The notes below the pieces were generated by a model. That model did not search any database. It saw only the letters and a list, made by a program, of their open reading frames with translations, and was not told the origin of the DNA. 64,000 nucleotides of DNA from Arthrobacter sp. (GTDB lineage Bacteria > Actinomycetota > Actinomycetes > Actinomycetales > Micrococcaceae), in NCBI GenBank assembly GCA_031277795.1, contig JAITLQ010000017.1, positions 113,264-177,263 on the forward strand, given 5' to 3'. Below, piece by piece: positions 43,285-51,967 of this stretch. Positions within the stretch are counted from its first letter, which is position 1, and the number at the start of each line of letters is the position of its first letter. Made by a program: the position numbers and the translations under genes.

Positions 43285-44841
43285 ATGCAGAAAACCGTCA
43301 CCCTCTCCACCTCCGGCACCACGTTCGAGGACGTCCTCGCCGTGGCCCGCGGCGGGGCCCAGATCCGGATCGCCCCCGAGGCCACCGAGGCCGTCGCCGC
43401 CGTGCGCGAGCACGTGGAGCGCCTGGCCCGCGCCGAGACCCCCGTGTATGGGATCTCCACCGGCTTCGGGGCGCTGGCCACCAAGCACATCCCCACGGAG
43501 CAGCGCGTGCAGCTGCAGAAGTCGCTCGTCCGCTCGCACGCGGCGGGCATGGGGGATCCGGTCGAGGCCGAGGTGGTGCGCGCGCTCATGTTCCTGCGCG
43601 CCAAGACCCTCGCCTCCGGCCGCACGGGCGTGCGCCCCGTGGTGCTGCACACCATGGTCGAGCTGCTCAACGCCGGCATCACGCCCGTGGTGCGCGAGTA
43701 CGGCTCGCTCGGTTGCTCCGGCGACCTGGCGCCGCTGGCCCACTGCGCCCTGGTCCTCATGGGCGAGGGCGAGGCCACCGGCCCCGACGGCGTCCAGCGC
43801 CCCACGCCCGAGCTCTTGGCCGCGGCCGGCCTCACGCCCGTGACGCTCGAGGAGAAGGAGGGCCTGGCGCTCATCAACGGCACCGACGGCATGCTCGGGA
43901 TGCTCATCATGGCGCTCGCCGACCTTGACCAGCTCCTGAGCGAGGCCGACATCACGGGCGCCATGAGCGTCGAGGCGCTGCTCGGCACCGATCAGGTCTT
44001 CCGCCCCGAGCTGCACCTGCCCCTGCGCCCGCACCCGGGGCAGGCCACGGCCGCCGCCGATATGTTCTCGGTGTTGGCGAACTCGGGGATCGTGGCGAGC
44101 CACCGCGAGGGCGACACGCGCGTGCAGGACGCCTACTCCCTGCGCTGCTCGCCGCAGGTGGCCGGCGCCGGCCGCGACACGGTGGCGCACGCCAAGCTCG
44201 TGGCCGCCCGCGAGCTGGCCGCCGCGATCGACAACCCCGTGGTGCTCGCCGACGGCACCGTGACCTCCAACGGCAACTTCCACGGGGCGCCCGTGGCCTA
44301 CGTCCTGGACTTCCTGGCGATCGCCGTCGCGGACCTGTCCTCGCTCTCGGAGCGGCGCACCGACCGCCTCCTGGACGTGGCGCGCAGCCACGGCCTGCCG
44401 CCGTTCCTGGCCGACGACGCGGGCGTGGATTCCGGGCTCATGATCGCCCAGTACACGCAGGCCGGCCTGGTGGCGGAGAACAAGCGGCTCGCGGTGCCCG
44501 CCTCGGTCGACTCCATCCCGAGCTCGGCCATGCAGGAGGATCACGTCTCCCTCGGCTGGCACGCCGCGCGGAAGCTGCGCCGCGCGGTGGACAACCTGCG
44601 CCGCGTGCTCGCGGTGGAGGCGGTGGCCTCGGCGCGCGGCATCGAGCTGCGCGCGCCGCTCACGCCATCCCCGGCCACGGGTGCGGCCGTCGCCGCCCTG
44701 CGCGCCGGCGGGGTCGAGGGGCCGGGCCCGGATCGCTACCTCTCACCGGACCTGCTGGCCGCCGAGCGGGTGCTCGCCTCCGGCGCGCTGCTGGCCGCCG
44801 TCGAGGCCGTGACGGGCCCGCTGGGTGCGCCGGTCGCCTAA
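43285..44841 (+). CDS. hutH: Histidine ammonia-lyase
   Basis: 518 residues from the ATG at 43285, with AAGGA upstream. It deaminates L-histidine to urocanate, the first step of the pathway. YGISTGFGALATKHI carries the catalytic Tyr loop. The MIO cofactor loop reads GSLGCSGDLAPLAH: Cys144-Ser145-Gly146 in place of the textbook Ala-Ser-Gly, which should still cyclise because the Ser-Gly are kept. SLRCSPQVAG and NGNFHGAPVAY are family motifs. The gene ends inside the convergent TetR gene (4-bp overlap). Confidence 0.97.
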   Translation: MQKTVTLSTSGTTFEDVLAVARGGAQIRIAPEATEAVAAVREHVERLARAETPVYGISTGFGALATKHIPTEQRVQLQKSLVRSHAAGMGDPVEAEVVRALMFLRAKTLASGRTGVRPVVLHTMVELLNAGITPVVREYGSLGCSGDLAPLAHCALVLMGEGEATGPDGVQRPTPELLAAAGLTPVTLEEKEGLALINGTDGMLGMLIMALADLDQLLSEADITGAMSVEALLGTDQVFRPELHLPLRPHPGQATAAADMFSVLANSGIVASHREGDTRVQDAYSLRCSPQVAGAGRDTVAHAKLVAARELAAAIDNPVVLADGTVTSNGNFHGAPVAYVLDFLAIAVADLSSLSERRTDRLLDVARSHGLPPFLADDAGVDSGLMIAQYTQAGLVAENKRLAVPASVDSIPSSAMQEDHVSLGWHAARKLRRAVDNLRRVLAVEAVASARGIELRAPLTPSPATGAAVAALRAGGVEGPGPDRYLSPDLLAAERVLASGALLAAVEAVTGPLGAPVA

Positions 44842-45644
44842 GGGCGCGGGCGCCGGTCGCCCGGTGAAGCCAGCCCGAAGCGCCCGGTGATGCGCGCCAG
44901 CTCGCGTTCGAGGAGCTCCCCGCCGAGGGGCGTGAGCTCCGGGCCGAGCTGGCCAAACACCTCGGCACTGATGGTGCCCACGAGTGACGTCCACGCCCCC
45001 ACCGCCTCCACGGCGGTGGGGGCGTCGGCGTGCAGGCCCCACTCGGCCGCCGCCGCCTTCATGAAGGTCCCGAGTTCTTGGCTTGGTGACTCGGTCCCGC
45101 GCGCGGAACCGGCGGACACGAGGCCGAGGAAGCGTTGCATGACGCGCGTTCCGGCGCCCGTGGTCTCCTCCGCTGGTGCCGCGTAGCCCGGCACGGGCGA
45201 GCCGTAGAGCAGGGCCCAGCGGCGGGGGTGGGCCACGGCCCACGCGCGCATGGCGCGTCCCAGTTGTTCAAGCCCCGACGCCGGGTGCTCGCGCGGGGCG
45301 CCCGGCGCGCCGGCGGGCGCGGGGCCGGGGACCGCCGGGCGGGGTTCCGCGCCGGGGCCTGCGCTGGGATCGGCGTCGCCGGCGGCCTCGGTGCCGGCGG
45401 CGAGGGCGGCATCGACGGCGTCGGCCAGCTCCGTGTAGGCGTCGGCGATGAGCAGGGTCAGCAACTCGTCGCGGCTGGCTACGTGGCGGTAGAGCGCGGA
45501 GGAGGCGACGCCAAGGCTGCGGGCGATCTCGCGGAGGGAGAGCTGGGCCGCCCCGACCTCGTCCAGCTGGGCCCGCCCCTCGCGCAGGAGGCCCGCGGCC
45601 ATCTCGGCCCTGGCCTGGGCGTGGGTCCTGCGCTGCGCGTTCAT
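44838..45644 (-). CDS. TetR-family regulator
   Basis: 268 residues from the ATG at 45644. The helix-turn-helix is residues 30-65 (LSLREIARSLGVASSALYRHVASRDELLTLL), typical of TetR. The ligand domain contains RAMRAWAVAHPRRWALLYGSPVPGY and WTSLVGTISAEVFGQLG. Between them, about residues 85-118, is a Pro/Ala/Gly linker not usual for the family. Its 113-bp divergent spacer has two matching operator-like palindromes, so it probably represses itself and the neighbouring NAD(P)-binding gene. Confidence 0.88.
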   Translation of the reverse strand: MNAQRRTHAQARAEMAAGLLREGRAQLDEVGAAQLSLREIARSLGVASSALYRHVASRDELLTLLIADAYTELADAVDAALAAGTEAAGDADPSAGPGAEPRPAVPGPAPAGAPGAPREHPASGLEQLGRAMRAWAVAHPRRWALLYGSPVPGYAAPAEETTGAGTRVMQRFLGLVSAGSARGTESPSQELGTFMKAAAAEWGLHADAPTAVEAVGAWTSLVGTISAEVFGQLGPELTPLGGELLERELARITGRFGLASPGDRRPRP

Positions 45645-45667
45645 GCCTGGCCGCCCTTCGGAAATTT

Positions 45668-45739
45668 TGTGAGCACCGCTCTTGATTCTGTCCACAGCAT
45701 GCCATAGCTTCGTGTCGGCAAACAGAGAGCAGTGCTCAC
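45668..45739. promoter_or_regulatory. Paired TetR operators
   Basis: GTGAGCACCGCTCT (45669-45682) and AGAGCAGTGCTCAC (45725-45738) are reverse complements of each other apart from one base. Each is itself near-palindromic (GAGC-N3-GCTC; GAGCA-G-TGCTC). One sits beside each divergent start. Confidence 0.7.
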
Positions 45740-45757
45740 TATTTACGTGGAGGGGTC

Positions 45758-46702
45758 ATGAAGTACCTGGTCATCGGCGGGGGACAGATCGCACGGCAGC
45801 TCGTCGGCGACATCGAGGCACGCGGCCACGAGGCGGTGGTGCTGCGTCGCCGTGCGGAGCCCGTGGGCGCGGCCAGCGTCATCGCCGGCGACGCGGCGGA
45901 CGGCGCGGCGGTGCTTGCCGCCGCCCGGGGCACCGCGGCGATCCTGCATTGCGTTCACGCCGCCTACAGCCCGGAGGCCTGGCGCCGCGAGCTGCCGGGT
46001 CCCGAGCGCGCCGCGATGGAGGCGGGCGCCGCGCTCGGGATCCCGGTGGTCTTCCCGGAGTCCGTCTACGCCTTCGGGCTGGGCGCGAGGCGACTGAGCG
46101 AGGCCAGCCCCGTCGCCCCGGTGTCGCCGCTGGGGCAGGTGCGCGCCGAGCTGCTCGCGGCCCGGGCCGCCCACCCGGCCCTGACGGCCTCGGTCGTGGC
46201 CTCGGATCTGCTGGGCCCCACCTCCACACGGGGAGGCTCGGTGTTTCTCGGGCAGGTCATCGCGCCCGCGGCGGTGGGGAAGACGGCGTGGGTTTTGGGA
46301 GACCCGGGGCAGCCGCACGCGATCACGGCCATCGCCGACCTGAGCGCCGCCATGCTGATGGTCGCCGGGGACCCGGGCCGCTGGATCCGCGGTGGGGACG
46401 CGATCCTCCTGGCCCCCACGGGCGAGGCCAGGCCGCAGCGCGCCGTGGCCGAGGAGGCGGCGCGCCTGGCCGGGGCCCGCCCCGCCCGCCTGAGAACCCT
46501 CCCCGCGTGGATCCTGCGCGCGCTCGGTACGCTCTCGCCCACGATGCGCCAGCTGCACCGCCAGCTCTACCTGTGGGACGCGACCGTCCGGCTGGAGCCC
46601 GGCCGGCTGAGCGTCGAGGGCGGCCTCGATCCCCAGTCGTGGGAGGAGCTGCTGCGTTCGAGCCTCCCGGAGGCGCTCGGTGCGGCGCCGCGCGCCGCGT
46701 GA
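45758..46702 (+). CDS. NAD(P)-binding epimerase/dehydratase-like protein (atypical SDR)
   Basis: 314 residues. The N-terminal Rossmann motif is MKYLVIGGGQIARQLVGDIE (a GGGxxA variant) followed by VVLRRR at the end of strand 2. PVVFPESVYAFGLG replaces the usual SDR YxxxK region, so catalysis may differ. The C-terminal part (ITAIADLSAAMLMVAGDP) matches extended SDRs. Probably regulated by the divergent TetR protein. Redox or isomerase substrate unknown. Confidence 0.8.
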   Translation: MKYLVIGGGQIARQLVGDIEARGHEAVVLRRRAEPVGAASVIAGDAADGAAVLAAARGTAAILHCVHAAYSPEAWRRELPGPERAAMEAGAALGIPVVFPESVYAFGLGARRLSEASPVAPVSPLGQVRAELLAARAAHPALTASVVASDLLGPTSTRGGSVFLGQVIAPAAVGKTAWVLGDPGQPHAITAIADLSAAMLMVAGDPGRWIRGGDAILLAPTGEARPQRAVAEEAARLAGARPARLRTLPAWILRALGTLSPTMRQLHRQLYLWDATVRLEPGRLSVEGGLDPQSWEELLRSSLPEALGAAPRAA

Positions 46703-46840
46703 TCATGTCGTGGGTGAGGCGCGCCGCCGCCGTGGCGGCGCGCGCGTCGACGCCGGTGGGGACTGCGGAGAGAAGTCGGGGTCCCAGCACCTCAAGGTGA
46801 GGCGGTCGCGGAACCCGACCCCACGCCGTCGAGCGGTGTC
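46690..46840 (-). pseudogene. Decayed fragment of a hutG-like (formimidoylglutamase) gene
   Basis: Two blocks match the intact hutG 3 kb away, in the same order and strand. 46685-46753 matches 49599-49667 (the hutG C-terminus): translated, AARLTHDMITRRAAP against AARLIHDVVTRRAAP. 46797-46836 matches 50241-50280 (part of the hutG insert) at 35 of 40 positions. About 480 bp of the gene between these blocks is missing, there is no start, and the fragment overlaps the end of the SDR gene. It is a remnant of a duplicated or relocated hutG. Confidence 0.65.
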
Positions 46841-46858
46841 GAGTCCGCGCCCGGACCG

Positions 46859-47902
46859 CTACCGCTCGCCGGGCCCGCCGGCCTCCGTGCGGGTGCTCTC
46901 CTTCGGTGCGCTGCCGGCCGCGGTGGAGGCGGACACGGGAGCGCTGGACGCGTCGGCCGCCTGAGCCACGCGGCCGTGCGCGCGGCGTCTCCACCACCAG
47001 CACCAACCCGCCACCAGCAGGAGCGCCGCGCCGACGCCGAGCGCCAGCGCGACGATCTGGGCGCGGAGCCCCGAGGCCAGCGCATCGGCCACGGTGCCAG
47101 CCGTGCCGCTCAGCCCGAGCGGCATCCACGCCGCCATCGCGCCCAGGATCACCAGCGCAGCGCCGGTGAGCAGGCCCCAACGGACGAGCCCCGCGCGCCG
47201 GTCCCGGGCCCACCAGAGGGCCAGGGCACCGAACACGATGCCCAGCGCCCACGGCAGCGCCAGCAAGGCGGGGGTGACGCGGGCCGCGGTCCTGGCCTGG
47301 GCGAGGGCCGGGTGTTGCACGAGCTTCAGATCCGCCACCCGATCGGTGGGAAGCAGGCCGGCCACCACCCGCGAGCGCGACTCGATCTGCGCGCGGACGG
47401 CGTCGGCCATGTTCGACGTGCGCAACCACAGGGTGCCGTCGGCATCCAGGCGCACGAGCGCGGTGGGGGAATCCGTGGTGAGCGGCGTCATGATCGCGCT
47501 GTGGACGGTGCGCAACGTCGCGTCCCACGCCGTGGCGAAGGTATCGGACGCGACGACCCTGCCGATCTGATTGCGTGCCGTGGCCTCGACCCCGGCCAGC
47601 GCAAACTCCGAGAGCCTGCCGACGCCGGTGCGCAGCCTCGACGGGGCGCCAGCCTCGGCGAGATAGTCCTCCAGCTCCTGCGTGAGGTCTTGGGCGTGTA
47701 GCTGATCGACCACCGCGTCGCCCAACGCATCGGTGATGATCTGCTGCACCGCCTCATCGCGAATCGTGGGGGCAAAGGCCCTCTCGAAACCGCGTGAGTC
47801 GAGGAGCGCCGCCCCCACCACCGACGACACGAGGCCGACCAAGACGCAGAGGGCGGCCAACGCCCCCGCCACCGCCGAACCGCTCGTTCGGACCATCTTC
47901 AT
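46859..47902 (-). CDS. Membrane protein, unknown function
   Basis: 347 residues from the ATG at 47902. An N-terminal helix (AVAGALAALCVLVGLVSSVV, about 10-29) precedes a roughly 170-residue extracytoplasmic domain with SRGFERAFAPTIRDEAVQQIITDALGDAVVDQL, and three further helices near 215-305 (LLALPWALGIVFGALALWW, LLTGAALVILGAMAAW, IVALALGVGAALLLVAGW). The layout resembles actinobacterial proteins of unassigned function with a large external loop. No partner is evident. Confidence 0.7.
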   Translation of the reverse strand: MKMVRTSGSAVAGALAALCVLVGLVSSVVGAALLDSRGFERAFAPTIRDEAVQQIITDALGDAVVDQLHAQDLTQELEDYLAEAGAPSRLRTGVGRLSEFALAGVEATARNQIGRVVASDTFATAWDATLRTVHSAIMTPLTTDSPTALVRLDADGTLWLRTSNMADAVRAQIESRSRVVAGLLPTDRVADLKLVQHPALAQARTAARVTPALLALPWALGIVFGALALWWARDRRAGLVRWGLLTGAALVILGAMAAWMPLGLSGTAGTVADALASGLRAQIVALALGVGAALLLVAGWCWWWRRRAHGRVAQAADASSAPVSASTAAGSAPKESTRTEAGGPGER

Positions 47903-48236
47903 GCCTGGCACCTCCACCGGGCGAACGCGACGCCGAAGCCAGAGCGACGACGCCGTACGAGTCAAGGCGACGCTCGCCGCCTGCCCTCCGCTTCCCAGCG
48001 TCCGGGCCGGGCTGCTTCCGAACCGTCGCGCCCCTGGGCGGGAGACAAGGCCGGAGTGAACGTCGCTCCGGGCCACAGCGTACGGCCGGGAGTGGGTGGG
48101 CCACGCGCGGGGCGGCCTACATGACGGCGGGGGCGGCGGCGGGCCGCGCCGGCGTGCCCCGATCCGTCGGGGCTACGAAACGGGTGCGGCCGCGGATAGG
48201 TTGTCAATGAGCACCATTCACAGAAGAAGGCAGGAC
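47903..48236. other. Intergenic region, promoters only
   Basis: 334 bp between divergent membrane-protein and M20 genes. A GATAGG at 48195-48200 may be the -10 of the M20 gene. I see no inverted repeat, RNA or short gene in the rest. Confidence 0.4.
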
Positions 48237-49490
48237 ATGAACGACGCGATGTTGGCCGAGCTGGCCGATCTCTACCGGGACCTCCACGCGCACCCCGAAC
48301 TGAGCTTCGAGGAGGTCCGCACGGCAGGGATCGCGGGGGACCGGCTCCGGGCGCTCGGCTACACCGTCACCGAGGGGGTCGGCCGGACGGGCGTGGTGGG
48401 TGTGCTCGAGCGCGGCGACGGGCCGACGGTGCTCTTGCGGGCCGACATGGACGCGCTCCCGGTCGAGGAGAAGACCGGGCTTGACTATGCGAGCACGGCC
48501 CGGAGCGGAGACACGCCCCTCATGCATGCCTGCGGCCACGACATGCACGTCACGGCACTGATCGGTGCGCTGGGCGTCTTGGCCTCGCAGCACGATTGGG
48601 CCGGAAAGATCGTGGCCGTCTTCCAGCCCGCGGAGGAGGTCGGCGCGGGTGCGCGCGCGATGGTCGAGGACGGCCTGTTTGATCGCTGGGGCACGCCGGA
48701 CGTGGTGCTCGGTCAGCATGTGGCCCCGATTCCCGCGGGGGTGCTCGGGGTGCGCTCGGGGGTCTCCTTCGCCGCGGCGGATGCCCTGCGCATCACGCTG
48801 TACGGCCGCGGCGGACACGGGTCGCGACCGGAGACGACGGTGGACCCCGTGATCATGGCCGCCGCCGTGATCCAGCGGCTGCAGACGATCGTGTCCCGCG
48901 AGATCGCCGGATCGGACGTTGCCGTGCTGACCGTGGGTGCCATCCACGCCGGCGACGCTGCCAACATCATCCCCGACAGCGCCGAGCTGCGGCTGAGCAT
49001 CCGCACCTTCGACGAGGCGGTGCGGGAGAAGGTGCTGGCGGCGGTGGAACGCATCGTGCGGGCGGAGGCCGCGGCGGCCGGCGCCGACCGCGAGCCCGCG
49101 TTCGAGACGCTGCACAGTTTCCCCGCCGTCCGCAACGACGAAGCGGCCATTGGGCGGCTCTCCGCGGCCTTCGGTGAGCATCTCCCCGAGCTATTGGTCG
49201 TGGACCCGGGGGCCGTCACGGGCAGCGAGGACGTGGGGATCCTCGCTCTCGAGGCCGGAGCCCCGTGTGCCTACTGGATTCTGGGAGGGGCCGACCCCGC
49301 GCCGTTTGCCGGGAAGAGCAGCGCGGAGGACATCGCCGCGGTCACCGCGACCCTACCGTCGAACCATTCGCCCTTGTTCGCTCCGATCATCGACCCGACG
49401 ATTCGCATCGGTGTCGGGGCGCTGACGACCGCGGCTCGCGCCTGGCTGGTGCCCGGCGAGGGCTCCGCCCCGGCTTCGCCCACGCCGTAG
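48237..49490 (+). CDS. M20-family amidohydrolase
   Basis: 417 residues from the ATG at 48237 with AAGG 8 nt upstream; an ATG at 48207 is possible. Dinuclear metal motifs: LRADMDALPVEEKTG, HACGHDMHV, FQPAEEVGAGARAM and the dimerisation-domain start GRGGHGSRPETTVDP. It belongs to the hippurate hydrolase/IAA-amino acid hydrolase/AbgB group, which cleaves N-acyl or aryl amides. Cytosolic, single gene, convergent with hutG. Substrate unknown. Confidence 0.92.
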   Translation: MNDAMLAELADLYRDLHAHPELSFEEVRTAGIAGDRLRALGYTVTEGVGRTGVVGVLERGDGPTVLLRADMDALPVEEKTGLDYASTARSGDTPLMHACGHDMHVTALIGALGVLASQHDWAGKIVAVFQPAEEVGAGARAMVEDGLFDRWGTPDVVLGQHVAPIPAGVLGVRSGVSFAAADALRITLYGRGGHGSRPETTVDPVIMAAAVIQRLQTIVSREIAGSDVAVLTVGAIHAGDAANIIPDSAELRLSIRTFDEAVREKVLAAVERIVRAEAAAAGADREPAFETLHSFPAVRNDEAAIGRLSAAFGEHLPELLVVDPGAVTGSEDVGILALEAGAPCAYWILGGADPAPFAGKSSAEDIAAVTATLPSNHSPLFAPIIDPTIRIGVGALTTAARAWLVPGEGSAPASPTP

Positions 49491-49505
49491 GCACCAGCCC
49501 CGAGG

Positions 49506-49541
49506 ACGGCACCGATTCCCACCCCGGGGAGGAGGTGCCGT
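49506..49541. terminator. Hairpin between convergent M20 and hutG genes
   Basis: ACGGCACC (49506-49513) pairs with GGTGCCGT (49534-49541); the loop itself contains CCCCGGGG. It probably ends both transcripts. Confidence 0.55.
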
Positions 49542-49575
49542 GCCCGGGCGTGCCGGCCGTGGCCGCGCGGTCCGC

Positions 49576-50691
49576 TCAGCTCCGGCGCGGCGACGCTGGC
49601 GCCGCACGCCGCGTCACGACGTCGTGGATGAGCCGGGCCGCCGCCTTGGCCGTGCGGGAGTCCACGTCGTAGAGCGGGTTCAGCTCGACGACGTCGAGGA
49701 GCGCGAGCTTTCCGCTCGCCGCCGCCTCCATCGCTGCGGCCCGGACCACGGGGTAGGGGACGCCAAAGCCGGCAGGTGCCGAGACCCCGGGGGCCACCGA
49801 AGCGGGCAGCACATCGAGGTCGATGGTCAGGTACAGCGCGTCGACGCCCGCGGCCACGCCGCGCACGAACTCCCGCACGGCCTCCAGGTCCGCCTCCTGG
49901 CAGTCCTCGTCGAGGCGGTAGCTCACGCCGAGCGCCTCGGCGGTCTCGAACAGCACGGGGGTGTTGTTGGGTTCGCTGATACCCACCACGGCGTAAGTGA
50001 AGTCCTCGCCCCTGGCCGCTGCGTCCCGCGCGATCTGCCGGAACGGCGTCCCCGAGCTGGGGCGCTCAGCCTCACGCAGATCGAAGTGGGCGTCGAGGTT
50101 GAGGATGCCCAGACGCGGTGCCCTCGTGCCCGACGTCGCAGGCTCGCCGCCCGCGCTCCGCTCGCCGCCCGCCGGGCTCACCCGGGCGGCCGCGGCGGTC
50201 GGCGCTGCGCCGCGGGAACCGGGGGTGCCCGCGGCGGGGGGTGAGGCGGGAGCGGAACCCGGCCCCGCGCCGTCGAGCAGCGCCTCACGCACACCAAGGT
50301 AGGACCCCCACGCGGTTTCGTGGCCGCCGCCGAGCACGGTGACGAAGCGCCCGGCGCGCAACTGCTCGGCCACGGCGGCGCCGAGGCGCTCCTGGCCCTC
50401 CTCGAGCGCGTCGCCCGTCACCACGACGTCGCCGAGGTCCACGATGTTGGCTGACCGGCCGCGCCACGCGAGCGGCGCGAGCGCACGCCGCAAGGCGTCC
50501 GGGCCGGCGCCGGCCCCGGTGCGGCCGGCGTTTCTGGCCACCCCGGCGTCGCTCGCGAAGCCCACGAGGGCCAGGCCCGCCGGGCCGGCGGCCCGATCCT
50601 GCGGGGAGGTCACGGCCTGGTGCCAGCGGCGGTGGCCGGGGCCCTCGCCGTCGTTGCGTCCGGTCCAGGCGGGAGGGGGCAGCGCGCTCAT
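49576..50691 (-). CDS. hutG: Formimidoylglutamase (arginase/ureohydrolase family)
   Basis: 371 residues from the ATG at 50691. It hydrolyses N-formimino-L-glutamate to glutamate and formamide, the last step of histidine degradation. Mn ligands are visible in GGGHETAWG (121-129), NLDAHFD (D200, H202, D204) and TIDLDVLP (D291, D293). The family is usually about 310-320 residues; the excess is a Gly/Ala/Pro/Ser insert at 140-191, just before the second metal motif. It is read opposite to hutUIH and lies 5 kb away, but carries the same upstream palindrome. Agmatinase or another ureohydrolase is the alternative; context favours HutG. Confidence 0.88.
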   Translation of the reverse strand: MSALPPPAWTGRNDGEGPGHRRWHQAVTSPQDRAAGPAGLALVGFASDAGVARNAGRTGAGAGPDALRRALAPLAWRGRSANIVDLGDVVVTGDALEEGQERLGAAVAEQLRAGRFVTVLGGGHETAWGSYLGVREALLDGAGPGSAPASPPAAGTPGSRGAAPTAAAARVSPAGGERSAGGEPATSGTRAPRLGILNLDAHFDLREAERPSSGTPFRQIARDAAARGEDFTYAVVGISEPNNTPVLFETAEALGVSYRLDEDCQEADLEAVREFVRGVAAGVDALYLTIDLDVLPASVAPGVSAPAGFGVPYPVVRAAAMEAAASGKLALLDVVELNPLYDVDSRTAKAAARLIHDVVTRRAAPASPRRS

Positions 50692-50744
50692 GGGGCTATC
50701 AAATCCTGCGCAGGGTGGTCTGCCAGGGGTTCGCGAGCCCCGGG

Positions 50745-50762
50745 TGTCCGGTATCCCGGACG
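50745..50762. promoter_or_regulatory. Palindromic operator upstream of hutG
   Basis: TGTCCGGTATCCCGGACG differs from the hutU copy at two of 18 positions, one of them in the 4-nt spacer. It lies 54 bp before the hutG start, in the spacer shared with the divergent kinase gene. Confidence 0.7.
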
Positions 50763-50885
50763 TTGCCCGTTCCTGCGCGTGCTCGTCACGCCACCCGTTC
50801 GCTCGGCCGCCCTCGTGCCTGCCGCGCCCTGCCGCCCTCGCCCGCGGTGGTGGGCGGCACGGGGGCCGTGGGGCACACTCTCTGC

Positions 50886-51812
50886 ATGGAGACGTTCGGG
50901 GAGGACCAGGGCGGGAGCGCACGACACGACGGCGGGTCGGCGGACGAGGCGCTGGCGTGGGCCGCCGGAGTGCTTGGCCTCGAGCCCGAGCGGCTCTCGG
51001 TGGGTTGGGAACGCCAGCGGGAATGGTCCAGCGTGCGCCGGCTGGACCTCCCCGACGGGCGGCGGGCCTGGCTCAAGGAGACGCCAGCCGGTCTCCGCTC
51101 CGAGATGAGCCTGTCCGCCTGCCTCGCCCGTGCGGCGGTGCCCGGAGCCATGCCCGTGCTCGGCGTGGAGGAGACGCGCGGCTGGCTCCTGACACCGGAC
51201 GGCGGCCCGACGCTCACCGAGCGCTACGGCGACGGCGAGGCGGACGCGGGAGCCGCGATCGCCTCGCCCTGGGAGCAGGCGCTGCGCGGCTACGCCCGGC
51301 TGCAGCGCGCCGCGGCGCCGCTGGCCCGGGTGCTCCTCGCCTCCGGCGTTCCCGATCTGCGCCCGGAGGCGCTCCCGGCGCTCGCCGAGCGGCTCGTGCT
51401 CGAGGACGCTCCGGAGCTCACCCGCCTGCTTCCGTGCTGGGAGCGCGACGCCGCCCTCCTCTCCGACTCCGGGCTGCCGGCCACGGTCCAACACGAGGAC
51501 CTGCACGCAGGCAACGTCTTTGCCGACTCCCTCGCGGCCTTCGACTGGGGAGACGCGAGCGTCTCGCACCCGTGGCTCAGCCTGACCGTGGCGGTGCAGG
51601 AGCCCTGGGAACTGGCCGCGCAGGAGGCCTACCTGCGCGAATGGGGCCGAGACCCCGGCGACCCCCGCACCGCCAGCGAGCTGGCCGCGGCCCGGCGCCT
51701 GGGGCGCGTGGGCCGCGCGGCCTCGTGGGCGCGGGTGCGCGACGCCGTCGGCGTGCCGCCGCGCTTCGGTCACCCCGTGGCCGCGTGGCTCGCGCGGGGC
51801 GAGGATTTCTGA
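50886..51812 (+). CDS. APH-type small-molecule phosphotransferase
   Basis: 308 residues from the ATG at 50886. Aminoglycoside-phosphotransferase fold: Brenner motif VQHEDLHAGNVF (catalytic Asp, Asn) and metal-binding FDWGDASVSHPW. These are typical of kinases acting on aminoglycosides, choline, homoserine or sugars, with no clear specificity here. The N-lobe GWERQREWSSVRRLDLPDGRRAWLK carries the Lys. Divergent from hutG. Confidence 0.82.
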   Translation: METFGEDQGGSARHDGGSADEALAWAAGVLGLEPERLSVGWERQREWSSVRRLDLPDGRRAWLKETPAGLRSEMSLSACLARAAVPGAMPVLGVEETRGWLLTPDGGPTLTERYGDGEADAGAAIASPWEQALRGYARLQRAAAPLARVLLASGVPDLRPEALPALAERLVLEDAPELTRLLPCWERDAALLSDSGLPATVQHEDLHAGNVFADSLAAFDWGDASVSHPWLSLTVAVQEPWELAAQEAYLREWGRDPGDPRTASELAAARRLGRVGRAASWARVRDAVGVPPRFGHPVAAWLARGEDF

Positions 51813-51879
51813 GGCGGGCCGACCGGCCTGCCCGGCCCCACGCCGTCGGGCGCTGGGCCTCCAGACCCCGGCCGAAAAC

Positions 51880-51941
51880 TCACGGCCAACGCGGTTTTCT
51901 CACGGCCACGTTGGCCGTGAGAAAACCGCACGGCCGTGAGA
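51880..51941. repeat. Nested inverted repeat between convergent genes
   Basis: GCGGTTTTCTCACGGCCA (51892-51909) pairs perfectly over 18 bp with 51913-51930 around a CGT loop. Outside it CTCACGGCC (51880-51888) pairs with GGCCGTGAG (51933-51941). All four arms carry the same CTCACGGCC motif. The AAAACC/GGTTTT part gives U-runs on both strands, so it may act as a bidirectional terminator. Confidence 0.8.
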
Positions 51942-51967
51942 AATCAGCGTCAGCGCGAGCGGCGGGC

